A stretch of 51,695 nt of DNA from Streptomyces sp. BR123 (GTDB lineage Bacteria > Actinomycetota > Actinomycetes > Streptomycetales > Streptomycetaceae): contig NZ_JACBGN010000019.1 in assembly GCF_013401435.1 (NCBI RefSeq), positions 1 to 51,695 of the forward strand. The letters run 5' to 3'. Both the position numbers and the translations under genes were made by a program. Shown piece after piece: positions 40,093-48,269 of the stretch (its first letter is position 1; the number at the start of each line of letters is the position of its first letter). A model generated the notes under the pieces. That model did not search any database and was not told where the DNA came from. It was given only the letters and a program-made list of their open reading frames with translations.

Positions 40093-43026
40093 TCAGACGG
40101 TGAAGGGGACCTCCGGGTTGAGGAGTTGCCGCACGGGCTCCGCTTCGGGGACTCCGAGGCTCTCGAAGATGTCGAGCGCTTCCCGCCAGCACGCGGTCGC
40201 CCTGACCGTTTGGCCCATCTCGCTGAGGGCCTCTCCGAGGACCACGAGGACCGTGGCCCGGCGCCAGTCACCGCCGAGGCCGCGCAGGGCGAGCGCCTGT
40301 TCGGCGTGGGCAGCGGCTCGGGCGGGACGGCGGGCGGCGAGGTGGGCCTCGGCGAGGCGGAAGTGGGTGACGCCCTCCCAGAGGCGCTGGCGGTTGTCGT
40401 GGAAGAGGGACAGCGCCCGGTCGAGATGGTCCAGGGCCTCGGCGAGGCGGCCCGCCCGGGTGAGGGCGATGCCGAGCGCGTACCGGCCGTTGGCCAGGCG
40501 CAGGGTGAGGCCCATCCGGTCGTAGACGGCGATGGCCTGCTCGGCGAGTTCGATCGCGCTGTCCAGGCGGCCCAGATTCACGTGCACGCGGGAGAGGTTG
40601 CACAAGGCGCTGGCCTCGCCAACGCGGTCGCCGTCCTGACGGAAGTTGTCCCTGGCTTCGAGCAGGTGGCGTTCCGCGTCCTGCAGCCGACCTTCGTACA
40701 GGGCGATGATGCCGCGGTCGTTGGAGGCCCAGCAGTGGGGCAGGGGATCGCCGGAGTCGCGGGCCAGGACCAGGGCCCGGCGGGCCTCGTCGTCGGCCTC
40801 GGCGAAGCGGCCCGCGATCAAGTGGACGCCGGCGAGGGTGGTGCGGGCGCGGCCCTCGGCGTACGGGTCCTTCGCCGCCCGCGCCGCGTCGCGCAGGGCC
40901 AGCGCAGCGGATTCGTACTGGCGGACCTTGGCCCCGGACTCTGCGAGGTCCTTCGACGCCCACAGCAGGTCCACTGCACGGCGAAGTGCATCGAGGGTGC
41001 GCACGGTGTTCTGACGGATGCAGGCGAGGAGGAGATCTGCCTCGCCGTACAGCCAGTCCTGGGCAGAGCTCTCGTTCGGGAAGGACAGCCCCGGGTGGCG
41101 GGCGTGGGCCAGGTGATCGACGACCCGGTCGCCGGGGCGCTCCAGGGCGTAGACCCCGGAGGCGGTGGCGAGGTAGAAGTCCAGGAGCCTGTCGAGGGCG
41201 GCGTCCCGCTCGGCCGGGAACTCGTCGCGCTCGACGCAGGCGCGCGCGTAGAGGCGTACGAGGTCGTGGAAGCGGTAGCGGCCGGGCGCGGCGGACTCCA
41301 GCAGGGAGAAGTCAACCAGGCTTTCCAGTATTTCCTCGGCGTCGTGCTCGGGCCGGTCGAGTACGGCGGCTGCGGCGGCCAGGGAGATGTCGGGGCCGTC
41401 GGCGAGGCCGAGGAGGCGGAACGCGCGCTGCTGGGCGGGCTCCAGCTGGCCGTAGCCCAGCTCGAAGGTGGCCTTGACGGCGAGGTCGCCGGCCTGGAGC
41501 TCGTCGAGGCGGCGGCGTTCGTCGGCGAGCTTCGCGGCGAGGACCGACACCGTCCAGGTGCGGCGGGCGGCGAGCCGGGACGCGGCGATGCAGATCGCGA
41601 GCGGTAGAAAACCGCAGGCAGCGACGACATCGTCGGCGGCCTGCCGTTCGGCGCCGACCCGTTCGGCGCCGGCGATCCGGCTGAACAGCTGGAGGGCTTC
41701 CTCGGGGCTCATCACGTCGAGGTCGACGAGGTGCGCCTCGGTGAGGCCTGCCATGCGGACCCGGCTGGTGATCAGGGCGGCGCAGCCCGGAGCGCCCGGC
41801 AGCAGCGGGCGGATCTGAGCGGCGTCGCGGGCGTTGTCGAGGAGGACCAGGACGCGGCGGCCGTCGAGGGTGGACCGGTAGAGTGCGGCCCGCTCGTCAA
41901 CCGGGTCAGGAATGACGGCATCAGGGGTACCCAGGGCGCGCAGGAAGGCGCCGAGGACCGCAGCAGGCTCGGCGGGGCGAGGCCCGGTGCCCCCGAGGTC
42001 GGCGTAGAGCTGGCCGTCGGGGAAGTGCGGGCGGGCGGCGTGCGCCACGTGCACGGCCAGGGTGGTCTTGCCGACCCCGCCCATGCCCGCGACCGCGGAG
42101 ACGGCCATGACCTGGCCCTCCGCGCCGGCGAGGATCTCGCTCAGTTCCCGGATGCGATGCGTGGCACCCGTGAAGTGGGGCACGGGTGCCGGGAGCTGGG
42201 CGGGCCGTACCTGAATGGACGGTGGGGCAGGGGCCGGGGCATCGCCGCCGGCAAGTTCGGCGTCGGCTCGCAGGATGCGCTGCTGGAGCGCGGAGAGTTC
42301 CGGGCGGGGGTCGACGCCGAGCTCGTCGGCGAGGAGCCGGCGGGTGTCCGCGTACACGGCAAGCGCCTCGGCCTGCCTGCCGCTGCGGTACAGGGCGAGC
42401 ATGAGGAGCTCGCGCAGCCGTTCGCGCAGCGGGTGGGCGGCGGTCAGGGCGGTCAGCTCGGCGACGGCCTCGGCGTGGTGGCCGACCTCCAGGTCGAGGT
42501 CGAGGCGGGCCTCCAGCAGCTGGAGCCGCCATTCCGCAAGGCGGATCCGCTGGCTTTCCGCGAAGGGGCCGGGGACTCCGGCCAGTGGCTCGCCGTCCCA
42601 TTGTTCCAGGGCGCGGTTCAGCAGGGCGCGGGCCAGGGCCCGGTCCCCGGCGGTGCGGGCCCGTTCCGCTTCGTCGGCGAGGCCCTCGGCGATACCGAGG
42701 TCGAGGGACTCGGCGCGGGGCAGGCGGATGGCGTAGCCGCCGGATTCGGAGACGAGCAGCCCGGGGTCGAGGACCTTGCGGAGCCGGGAGGCGTACGTAC
42801 GCAGCACGGCCAGGGCTTGCGGCGGAGGGTTCTCGCCCCACATGGCGTCGAGCAGTTCCGGCGCGGTGGCGGTCCGGCCGCCGCGCAGCAGGAGGGCGGC
42901 GAGCAGGGCGCGCTGCTGCGGGGTGCCGGACGGCAGCGCCTCGCTGCCGCGCCAGGCACGGACAGGGCCGAGCACCGTGAACCTCGTCCTTGTTCCGTCT
43001 GCCCCTGCTGTCACTTCGTCTCGCAC
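40093..43026 (-). CDS. SARP-type regulator with NB-ARC and TPR domains (AfsR-like)
   Basis: Predicted 977 residues. The N-terminus is an OmpR-type winged helix (FTVLGPVRAWRGSEAL ... LLDAMWGENPPPQALAVLRTYASRLRKVL), followed by a bacterial transcriptional activation domain (LRELLMLALYRSGRQAEALAVYADTRRLLADELGVDP). Next comes an NB-ARC ATPase with P-loop GMGGVGKTTL near residue 330, and the C-terminal third is TPR-like repeats. This is the AfsR/DnrI-type large SARP that activates secondary-metabolite or stress genes. The GTG start at 43026 is not preceded by a strong ribosome site. No biosynthetic cluster is adjacent, so the target is unknown. Confidence 0.9.
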   Translation of the reverse strand: MRDEVTAGADGTRTRFTVLGPVRAWRGSEALPSGTPQQRALLAALLLRGGRTATAPELLDAMWGENPPPQALAVLRTYASRLRKVLDPGLLVSESGGYAIRLPRAESLDLGIAEGLADEAERARTAGDRALARALLNRALEQWDGEPLAGVPGPFAESQRIRLAEWRLQLLEARLDLDLEVGHHAEAVAELTALTAAHPLRERLRELLMLALYRSGRQAEALAVYADTRRLLADELGVDPRPELSALQQRILRADAELAGGDAPAPAPPSIQVRPAQLPAPVPHFTGATHRIRELSEILAGAEGQVMAVSAVAGMGGVGKTTLAVHVAHAARPHFPDGQLYADLGGTGPRPAEPAAVLGAFLRALGTPDAVIPDPVDERAALYRSTLDGRRVLVLLDNARDAAQIRPLLPGAPGCAALITSRVRMAGLTEAHLVDLDVMSPEEALQLFSRIAGAERVGAERQAADDVVAACGFLPLAICIAASRLAARRTWTVSVLAAKLADERRRLDELQAGDLAVKATFELGYGQLEPAQQRAFRLLGLADGPDISLAAAAAVLDRPEHDAEEILESLVDFSLLESAAPGRYRFHDLVRLYARACVERDEFPAERDAALDRLLDFYLATASGVYALERPGDRVVDHLAHARHPGLSFPNESSAQDWLYGEADLLLACIRQNTVRTLDALRRAVDLLWASKDLAESGAKVRQYESAALALRDAARAAKDPYAEGRARTTLAGVHLIAGRFAEADDEARRALVLARDSGDPLPHCWASNDRGIIALYEGRLQDAERHLLEARDNFRQDGDRVGEASALCNLSRVHVNLGRLDSAIELAEQAIAVYDRMGLTLRLANGRYALGIALTRAGRLAEALDHLDRALSLFHDNRQRLWEGVTHFRLAEAHLAARRPARAAAHAEQALALRGLGGDWRRATVLVVLGEALSEMGQTVRATACWREALDIFESLGVPEAEPVRQLLNPEVPFTV

Positions 43027-43361
43027 CCCCCGGTACGACCTCCTCGACGTATGCAGGACGTACAGCGTTCGTATATCTCCGGAAGTCAGGATGGATCCAC
43101 TGACGTCTGGACCAGACTGCCCAGTCCGGTTTGCTGTGCGTCCGTAAAGGTACCCCGGGATGGCTTCCCGGGGTCCTTGGCGTATTCAAATTTCCCCAAC
43201 TCTATTGCAGCGAGCCTGCTTTGGGCTACCGTCGAAGCGTCGTCACGCCGCTGAAGGTGCCGAGGACCCTCTAGCCAAGGGTTCCGTCGACGCGTCTCTC
43301 GTGCCGCGTGCCGATGCACACCCGGACTGGGCAATCGGACGTTAGGAGAGGGCGCACTGTC
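43027..43361. other. Divergent control region with a terminator-like hairpin
   Basis: A perfect stem ACCCCGGGA (43152-43160)/TCCCGGGGT (43166-43174) sits between the SARP gene and a divergent small gene. A terminator between two divergent starts is odd and could be an attenuator or mark a short untranslated RNA. No complete gene is supported. Confidence 0.4.
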
Positions 43362-43562
43362 ATGCACTTCACGACTTCGTCGGTGGGGCTGCTGGCCGGC
43401 GTGATCATCACGCTGGCCTACTTCGCGCTGGTCGGCTATGTGGTCAGATCGCTGCGCAGCACCCGTCGGCTTCCCACGGTCATCCTGGCCGTCTCGGGGC
43501 TGGTCGGAGCGTTGCCGGCCATCCTCTACGCGCTGTACCGCGCGCTCCATGTGACCGCCTGA
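43362..43562 (+). CDS. Small two-span membrane protein (66 aa)
   Basis: AGGAGAGG lies at 43344-43351 before ATG 43362. The product has two spans (VGLLAGVIITLAYFALVGYVV and VILAVSGLVGALPAILYALY) separated by a basic loop (RSLRSTRRLP). It resembles many small Streptomyces membrane proteins; no function is assigned. It is followed by a strong terminator and stands alone. Confidence 0.7.
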   Translation: MHFTTSSVGLLAGVIITLAYFALVGYVVRSLRSTRRLPTVILAVSGLVGALPAILYALYRALHVTA

Positions 43563-43592
43563 ATTTGGCGGAACTTAACGGATCATCAGCAC

Positions 43593-43629
43593 GGGAGGGC
43601 TGCGGCACGGTAGGTGCCGCAGCCCTCCC
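43593..43629. terminator. Terminator, 16-bp perfect stem
   Basis: Arms 43593-43608 and 43614-43629 pair perfectly around a 5-base loop, 31 bases after the small membrane protein stop. Bases 43630-43821 hold no supported gene. Confidence 0.85.
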
Positions 43630-43821
43630 CGAATCCGTCCACGCCCCTGCCGTCGCCACCCTCGTGTACGCAGGGTCTCCGCAGTCGTGCCGCAGCTCCC
43701 ACTCCGGCACGAGATCCCGCTGCGGGGCGCCGGCCCGCACCCGCAGGACGGCAACCCGGGCTCCCGGCCTGGCCGCTGCTCGTCAGGGAGCAGGACGAGC
43801 GCCGAAGCGGCCCCGTACCGC

Positions 43822-44862
43822 TCAGTCCTCCCAGTCCGCGTCGTGGCCGCCGCGCATGGTCCGCCATGCCTCAAGGTCTGCCAACGCCTTCTGCGCCAAC
43901 TGGGCGTACTGCACCGGGCACTCCCACAGCTCGCGGGCCGAGAACTCGGCGGGCACGGGGGTGTCGGGGTGGTCGTCCGGCGCGTACAGGTGGACCACCG
44001 CGCGGTACCGGGACTGCACGGTGGAATCGGCGGTGGACCAGGGGTGCTGCGGATGCTCGCAGGAGACGTCCAGGTCGATGGTGGCGAGCGCAGCGGCCAG
44101 GTCGCGCGCGTACGAGGGCGGCAGACCCTCGTACGTCTGGGCAATGCCCATCCACAGGCACAGGAACACGCCGATCCGCTCCTCGTCCCGCAGCTGCCCG
44201 GTGAGCCAGCGGCGGGCGGACCACAGAGCGACCGGGCCGGTGTTGCCCTCCCCGCTGCGTCTGATCGCCTCCTGCACGGCGACGACGTCGACGCGGCCGT
44301 CGCCCCGGACGAACTGCGCGTCCAGATGGGAGACGTCGATGCCGCCGAAGACCTCCTCGTGCGCCTCGTGCAAGCGGCCCAGGGCCTCATCGACGAGTTC
44401 CGCGAGGAACCCTTCACAATCGAAGGCGGCCAGCTCCTCCTCATCAAGGCCGTAGTCGTCGGCGAAGACGGCCCGTCCCGCCTCGGTCAGCATGCTCACC
44501 CCGGCCTCGACCGCGTACTCCGAGTCCAGGTCCGCGGGGTGGGCGCCGGCCGGGCAGGCGCAGGAGGCCCGGTCCAACTGCGCGCGGAACCCGTCCAGGG
44601 CCCGTACGTACGACGCGAACAGGGACTTGCTGAAGATGCGGGCGGAGACGTACCAGCAGGTGGCGTGCAGGAGGATCGTGTACCCGGTCCGCTCCCGGCG
44701 GCCCTCCGGGGTGGCCTCGCGGCCGTGTGCCTCCGCCGCGTCGTCGGCGAGGACGGCGAGGGTCGATTCGGGATCTGCGTAGGGGTGGTCGCTGACGATC
44801 CCCGACAGGTCGGAGACCAGCTCGAGGTGGTCGGCAGGCAGCGTGGGCATCGCTTCAGTCAC
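43822..44862 (-). CDS. Hypothetical protein (346 aa)
   Basis: A natural acidic soluble protein without recognised domain. It has a Cys pair near DRASCACPAGAHPAD that could bind metal, and an acidic alpha-helical middle (DEEELAAFDCEGFLAELVDEAL). The composition is rich in Ala, Asp, Glu and Trp. No operon partner is evident. I do not recognise the family. Confidence 0.7.
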   Translation of the reverse strand: MTEAMPTLPADHLELVSDLSGIVSDHPYADPESTLAVLADDAAEAHGREATPEGRRERTGYTILLHATCWYVSARIFSKSLFASYVRALDGFRAQLDRASCACPAGAHPADLDSEYAVEAGVSMLTEAGRAVFADDYGLDEEELAAFDCEGFLAELVDEALGRLHEAHEEVFGGIDVSHLDAQFVRGDGRVDVVAVQEAIRRSGEGNTGPVALWSARRWLTGQLRDEERIGVFLCLWMGIAQTYEGLPPSYARDLAAALATIDLDVSCEHPQHPWSTADSTVQSRYRAVVHLYAPDDHPDTPVPAEFSARELWECPVQYAQLAQKALADLEAWRTMRGGHDADWED

Positions 44863-44988
44863 ATCCGTAACCGACGATGATGCAGGTCGGACGGTTCCCC
44901 CGGCGTGCGTGGCCGATGGTCCGGTCGACCCCGTCCTGAGTCCGGAGGGCGGGGAATCGGGAGCGCCGGCCTGTCGACGGGCACGGCG

Positions 44989-45585
44989 TCAGGACGTGGG
45001 AGGTCGCCGGAGTCCCTGGAGGAGGAGGGCGATCAAGCGTCGTGGGTCGTAGCGGGGGTCGTTGTCGCGTCCGATGCAGAGGTTGCCGATGCCGCGCATC
45101 AGCTCGTACGGCTGCGTGCCGGGCCTGATGTCGCCGACCTCGACCGCGGCGTCGAGCAGTTGGGCGCAGACGGGCAGCAGCCGGTCGAGGAAGTAGGCGT
45201 GCAGCGCGGCGAAGCGTTCGTTGTCGGACTGCAGGGCGTCGGCGAGTCCATGCTTGGTGACGAGGAAGTCGACGAAGAGGTCGATCCACTGGCGCAGTGC
45301 GTCGAGTGGGGAGTCGGCACTGGCCAGCAGGTTCGGGCCGGCCTGCGCGCACGCCTCGATCTGGTGGTGGTAGACGGCTGTGACCAAATCAGCCCGGGTC
45401 GGGAAGTGGCGGTAGATCGTGGCCATCCCGACGCCCGCCCGGGTCGCGATCTGGCGGATGGGCGCGTCGACGCCGGAGGTGACGAAGACCTCGGCGGCGG
45501 CGGTGAGTACGGTCTGCCGGTTGCGCTGGGCGTCGGCCCGCTTGCTTCGGGACGGCGACTGCCCTGCGGGGCCCTCGGTGGCCAT
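44989..45585 (-). CDS. TetR-family transcriptional regulator
   Basis: Predicted 198 residues. The N-terminal HTH (APIRQIATRAGVGMATIYRHFPTRADLVTAVY) is typical of TetR. The C-terminal ligand domain (LDALRQWIDLFVDFLVTKHGLADAL ... LDRLLPVCAQLLDAAVEVGDIRPG) fits the SCO-type repressors of this family. AGGAG precedes ATG 45585. It is divergent from the hydrolase gene at 45767; two operator-like sites between them suggest autoregulation and control of the hydrolase. Confidence 0.9.
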   Translation of the reverse strand: MATEGPAGQSPSRSKRADAQRNRQTVLTAAAEVFVTSGVDAPIRQIATRAGVGMATIYRHFPTRADLVTAVYHHQIEACAQAGPNLLASADSPLDALRQWIDLFVDFLVTKHGLADALQSDNERFAALHAYFLDRLLPVCAQLLDAAVEVGDIRPGTQPYELMRGIGNLCIGRDNDPRYDPRRLIALLLQGLRRPPTS

Positions 45586-45618
45586 CACGTTCTCCTTCTC
45601 CTTCTCCTTCGACACTGC

Positions 45619-45669
45619 TTGACAAAACGGAGCGCCGCTCCGGATATTAAATGGAGCAGCGTTCCGTTT
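45619..45669. promoter_or_regulatory. Promoter and two TetR operators
   Basis: TTGACA (45619-45624), a 17-base spacer and GGATAT form a promoter towards the hydrolase. AAACGGAGCGCCGCTCCG (45625-45642) lies in its spacer. The related inverted site GGAGCAGCGTTCCGTTT (45653-45669) lies downstream. The two are near copies on opposite strands. Confidence 0.6.
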
Positions 45670-45766
45670 CAGCTTAGCCGAAGCAGGACGCTTCCGACCG
45701 TCTTGCCCGCCCACCGGTCGCAGGAGACCGGCGGGCGGCGGACGCCACCGAAGGGGAACCCATACC

Positions 45767-46732
45767 GTGAGCACGTCCACCGCCACCAGCGCCGACCCCT
45801 GGGCCACGCCCGCCCCGGTCCTGTCCTTCAGCCCCGTAGTCCTCTCCGTGCCCACACGTCCCGTGGACCTCCAGGTGCGCGTTTCGGCACCCGCGACCGG
45901 AACCAGCCTCCCCGTCATCCTCCTCTCCCACGGCCACGGCCCCTCGAACCACCTCTCCTCGCTCAACGGCTACGCGCCGCTCGCCAACTTCTGGGCCGCC
46001 CATGGATTCGTCGTCGTCCAGCCCACCCACCTCACCTCCAGGACACTGAGCCACCTGGTCGCCGACGCGCCCGGCGCGCCCGATTTCTGGCGCTCGCGCG
46101 CTGAGGACATGACCCACGTCCTCGACCGACTCGACGTGATCGAGAGCACCGTGCCGCAGCTCGCGGGCCGGATCGACCACACCAAGGTCGCCCTCGTCGG
46201 ACACTCGCTCGGCGGCTTCACCGCCGCCCTCCTGCTGGGCGCCGGGCTCACCGACCCCGATACGGGGAAGGTGGTGCACCTCGCGGAGCCCCGGATCAAA
46301 GCCGGCGTACTGCTCGCCGCGCCCGGTAGGGGCGGCGACGCCCTCAACGGGCCCATGGCCGGGCAGTGGCCGATCATCGGCGCCGTCGACTTCTCCACCA
46401 TGACCACACCCGCGCTGGTCGTCGCCGGCGACAAGGACGACTCCCGGCACTTCACGGACATGGGACCGGGATGGCACGCCGATCCCTACACCCTCGCCCC
46501 CGGACCCAAGACCCTGCTCACCCTGTTCGACGCGGAGCACGGACTCGGCGGTATCGCCGGATACGACGCCGCCGAAACCACGGACGAGAACCCCGGGCGG
46601 GTCACCGCCCTCGCCCGGCTCGCCGCGGCCTACCTCCGCACCCGGCTCCACCCCGGCGCCACCACGTGGCAGGCCGCGTGCGAGGCACTGACGACCGGCC
46701 CCGACCCGGTGGGACGAGTCGAATCCAAGTAG
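45767..46732 (+). CDS. Alpha/beta hydrolase (chlorophyllase/dienelactone-hydrolase-like)
   Basis: Predicted 321 residues. Oxyanion-hole motif LSHGHGPSN, nucleophile elbow VGHSLGG (Ser147), a candidate Asp in VAGDKDDS and His in DAEHGLGG complete the catalytic triad. There is no signal peptide. GTG 45767 follows an AGGGGA-like site. It is probably repressed by the divergent TetR. The reaction is unknown; ester or lactone hydrolysis is typical for the family. Confidence 0.88.
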   Translation: MSTSTATSADPWATPAPVLSFSPVVLSVPTRPVDLQVRVSAPATGTSLPVILLSHGHGPSNHLSSLNGYAPLANFWAAHGFVVVQPTHLTSRTLSHLVADAPGAPDFWRSRAEDMTHVLDRLDVIESTVPQLAGRIDHTKVALVGHSLGGFTAALLLGAGLTDPDTGKVVHLAEPRIKAGVLLAAPGRGGDALNGPMAGQWPIIGAVDFSTMTTPALVVAGDKDDSRHFTDMGPGWHADPYTLAPGPKTLLTLFDAEHGLGGIAGYDAAETTDENPGRVTALARLAAAYLRTRLHPGATTWQAACEALTTGPDPVGRVESK

Positions 46733-46880
46733 GCGGAATCCAAGTGCGCAGCAGGCTCGTACGCGACGACAGTTCCCAGGGCGGCCGGCTGCCGCGCTGT
46801 GAAGTGCCTCGGCATCCAGGCCCCTCAGCCGCATCGGCTGCACGTCGTGATGCGCGCCCTGCGACGGCGACCGTCGCCGG

Positions 46881-47903
46881 CTACCGGCCCGCACACCACC
46901 CAGGGCGGCCTCGGCCGGTCCGACGGTCGTCGGGGGCCCCGGGCGGGAGCCGGGCCGCGTCAGGGTGGCGCCGGCGCCACTCCGCGTAGACCGGGCTGGC
47001 GGCACAGGCGTCCAGGTAGCCTGCCGCCACCGCGCGCAGGATCTCCTCGCCGCGGTCGGCGAGCGGGCCGTCCCGGTGCCAGGCCAGCACGTGGCGGTAC
47101 CAGAGCGGGTTTCCCGCGAGAGGTCGGACGGCGACGCCGGGGGTCTGCGAGAACGTGGCCTGGCAGAGGCTGACGGCCAGGCCCGCACGGACCAGTTCGA
47201 TCAGCTGGCGCCCCTCGGCCTCGTGCGGGGCGGAGGGGCGGCGGCCGGTCAGCGCGCACACGGAGGACCAGTACTCGCGGGTGCGGTCGCCGTCGGGCCG
47301 GGGCATCGCCCAGTCGTGGTCGGCGAGTTCGGTCAGGCAGACGGCCTCGCGGCCGGCCAGCGGGTGGGCCGAGGGCAGCAGGGCGAAGACGGGTTCGGTG
47401 ACGAGGGGGATGAGGATCACCCCGTCGCGCGGAGGAAGGCGCTGCTCGGGGTGGTCGCCGAGGACGGCCGCTTCCAGCCGGCCGGCGGCGAGGTCGTCCA
47501 GGAGCGTGACGGGGGAGTAGTGGCAGCGTGATGTCACCTCGGCCCCGGGGAGGAACTTCCGCACGGCCAGGAGGAGGTGGCCGAGCAGGGGAGCACCGAC
47601 CGATCCGACGCGGACCCGGTCCGGGGACGCCAGATGGCGGGCCGCGCGGGCGGTGTCGGCAAGGAGCGCGTCGATGCCCGGCAGGACGGCGTGTGCCCGG
47701 GCCAGCACCAGCTCACCGAAGGCGGTGGGCGTGGCTCCGGCCCGCTGCCGGTCGAAGAGGACACCGCCCAGCATGTTCTCGATGCGGCGCAACTGTGTGC
47801 TGAGGCCCGGCTGGGTCATGGACAGCGCGGCGGCGGCCCGGGTGAGGCTCCCGGCCTCGGCGATCGCGCACAGCACGCGCAGGTGCCGTACCTCCAGTTC
47901 CAT
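46881..47903 (-). CDS. LysR-family transcriptional regulator
   Basis: Predicted 340 residues from ATG 47903 (another ATG lies at 47912, neither with a clear ribosome site). The N-terminal winged HTH reads LEVRHLRVLCAIAEAGSLTRAAAALSMTQPGLSTQLRRIE, followed by a periplasmic-binding-like effector domain. The C-terminal 25 residues are Arg/Pro-rich. The palindrome at 47962-47977 just upstream is a candidate autoregulatory or activation site. Confidence 0.9.
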   Translation of the reverse strand: MELEVRHLRVLCAIAEAGSLTRAAAALSMTQPGLSTQLRRIENMLGGVLFDRQRAGATPTAFGELVLARAHAVLPGIDALLADTARAARHLASPDRVRVGSVGAPLLGHLLLAVRKFLPGAEVTSRCHYSPVTLLDDLAAGRLEAAVLGDHPEQRLPPRDGVILIPLVTEPVFALLPSAHPLAGREAVCLTELADHDWAMPRPDGDRTREYWSSVCALTGRRPSAPHEAEGRQLIELVRAGLAVSLCQATFSQTPGVAVRPLAGNPLWYRHVLAWHRDGPLADRGEEILRAVAAGYLDACAASPVYAEWRRRHPDAARLPPGAPDDRRTGRGRPGWCAGR

Positions 47904-47961
47904 GCCGCGCATGTTATGGAGCGACGACAGCTGTCGGACAGGAGCGTGCACTCATCACTTT

Positions 47962-47977
47962 ATGTGAAATGTCACAT
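47962..47977. promoter_or_regulatory. Palindrome ATGTGA-N4-TCACAT upstream of LysR
   Basis: Perfect inverted hexamers. Related half-sites ATGTGAAAT (50089-50097) and ATGTCACAT (50190-50198) lie before the binding-protein and peptidase genes, indicating a small regulon. Confidence 0.55.
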
Positions 47978-47996
47978 GCTATTCAGCGAGGGCCGT

Positions 47997-48168
47997 GATC
48001 CGCACCGGGCGCCACGACCGCGTACGTCGTCGAGTCCGGGCATGGGGTCGCGCCGTTCAGGGTCGGCGAGTCGTTCACCGACGCGGCGGCCTTGGGGTAC
48101 GGATCGACGTGCTCGGCGCCGACGGCTACGAGGGCTACGGCGAGACCGTACGCATCACCAAGCCGTAG
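47997..48168 (+). pseudogene. C-terminal remnant of a secreted protease-like protein
   Basis: TTAYVVESGHGVAPFRVGESFTD in one frame continues, after a shift near 48085, as GVRIDVLGADGYEGYG and ETVRITKP with a stop at about 48168. The pattern resembles the C-terminal beta domain of secreted metallopeptidases (M6/M11-type) but is short. Nothing upstream completes it. I regard it as a degraded gene end. Confidence 0.35.
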
Positions 48169-48269
48169 GAGCGCATGAGCGCGAACGCGGCAGGCGCTGC
48201 GCGGCGCGGCGCAGTGCCCGCGGCTTCGTGAACCGAGCCGCGGGCCTGCCGGAGCCCTGTGGCGGGATC

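Noticed and set aside
41731..43254. 507-codon plus frame opposite the SARP regulator
   Set aside because: Antisense to a gene with clear winged-helix, NB-ARC and TPR motifs.
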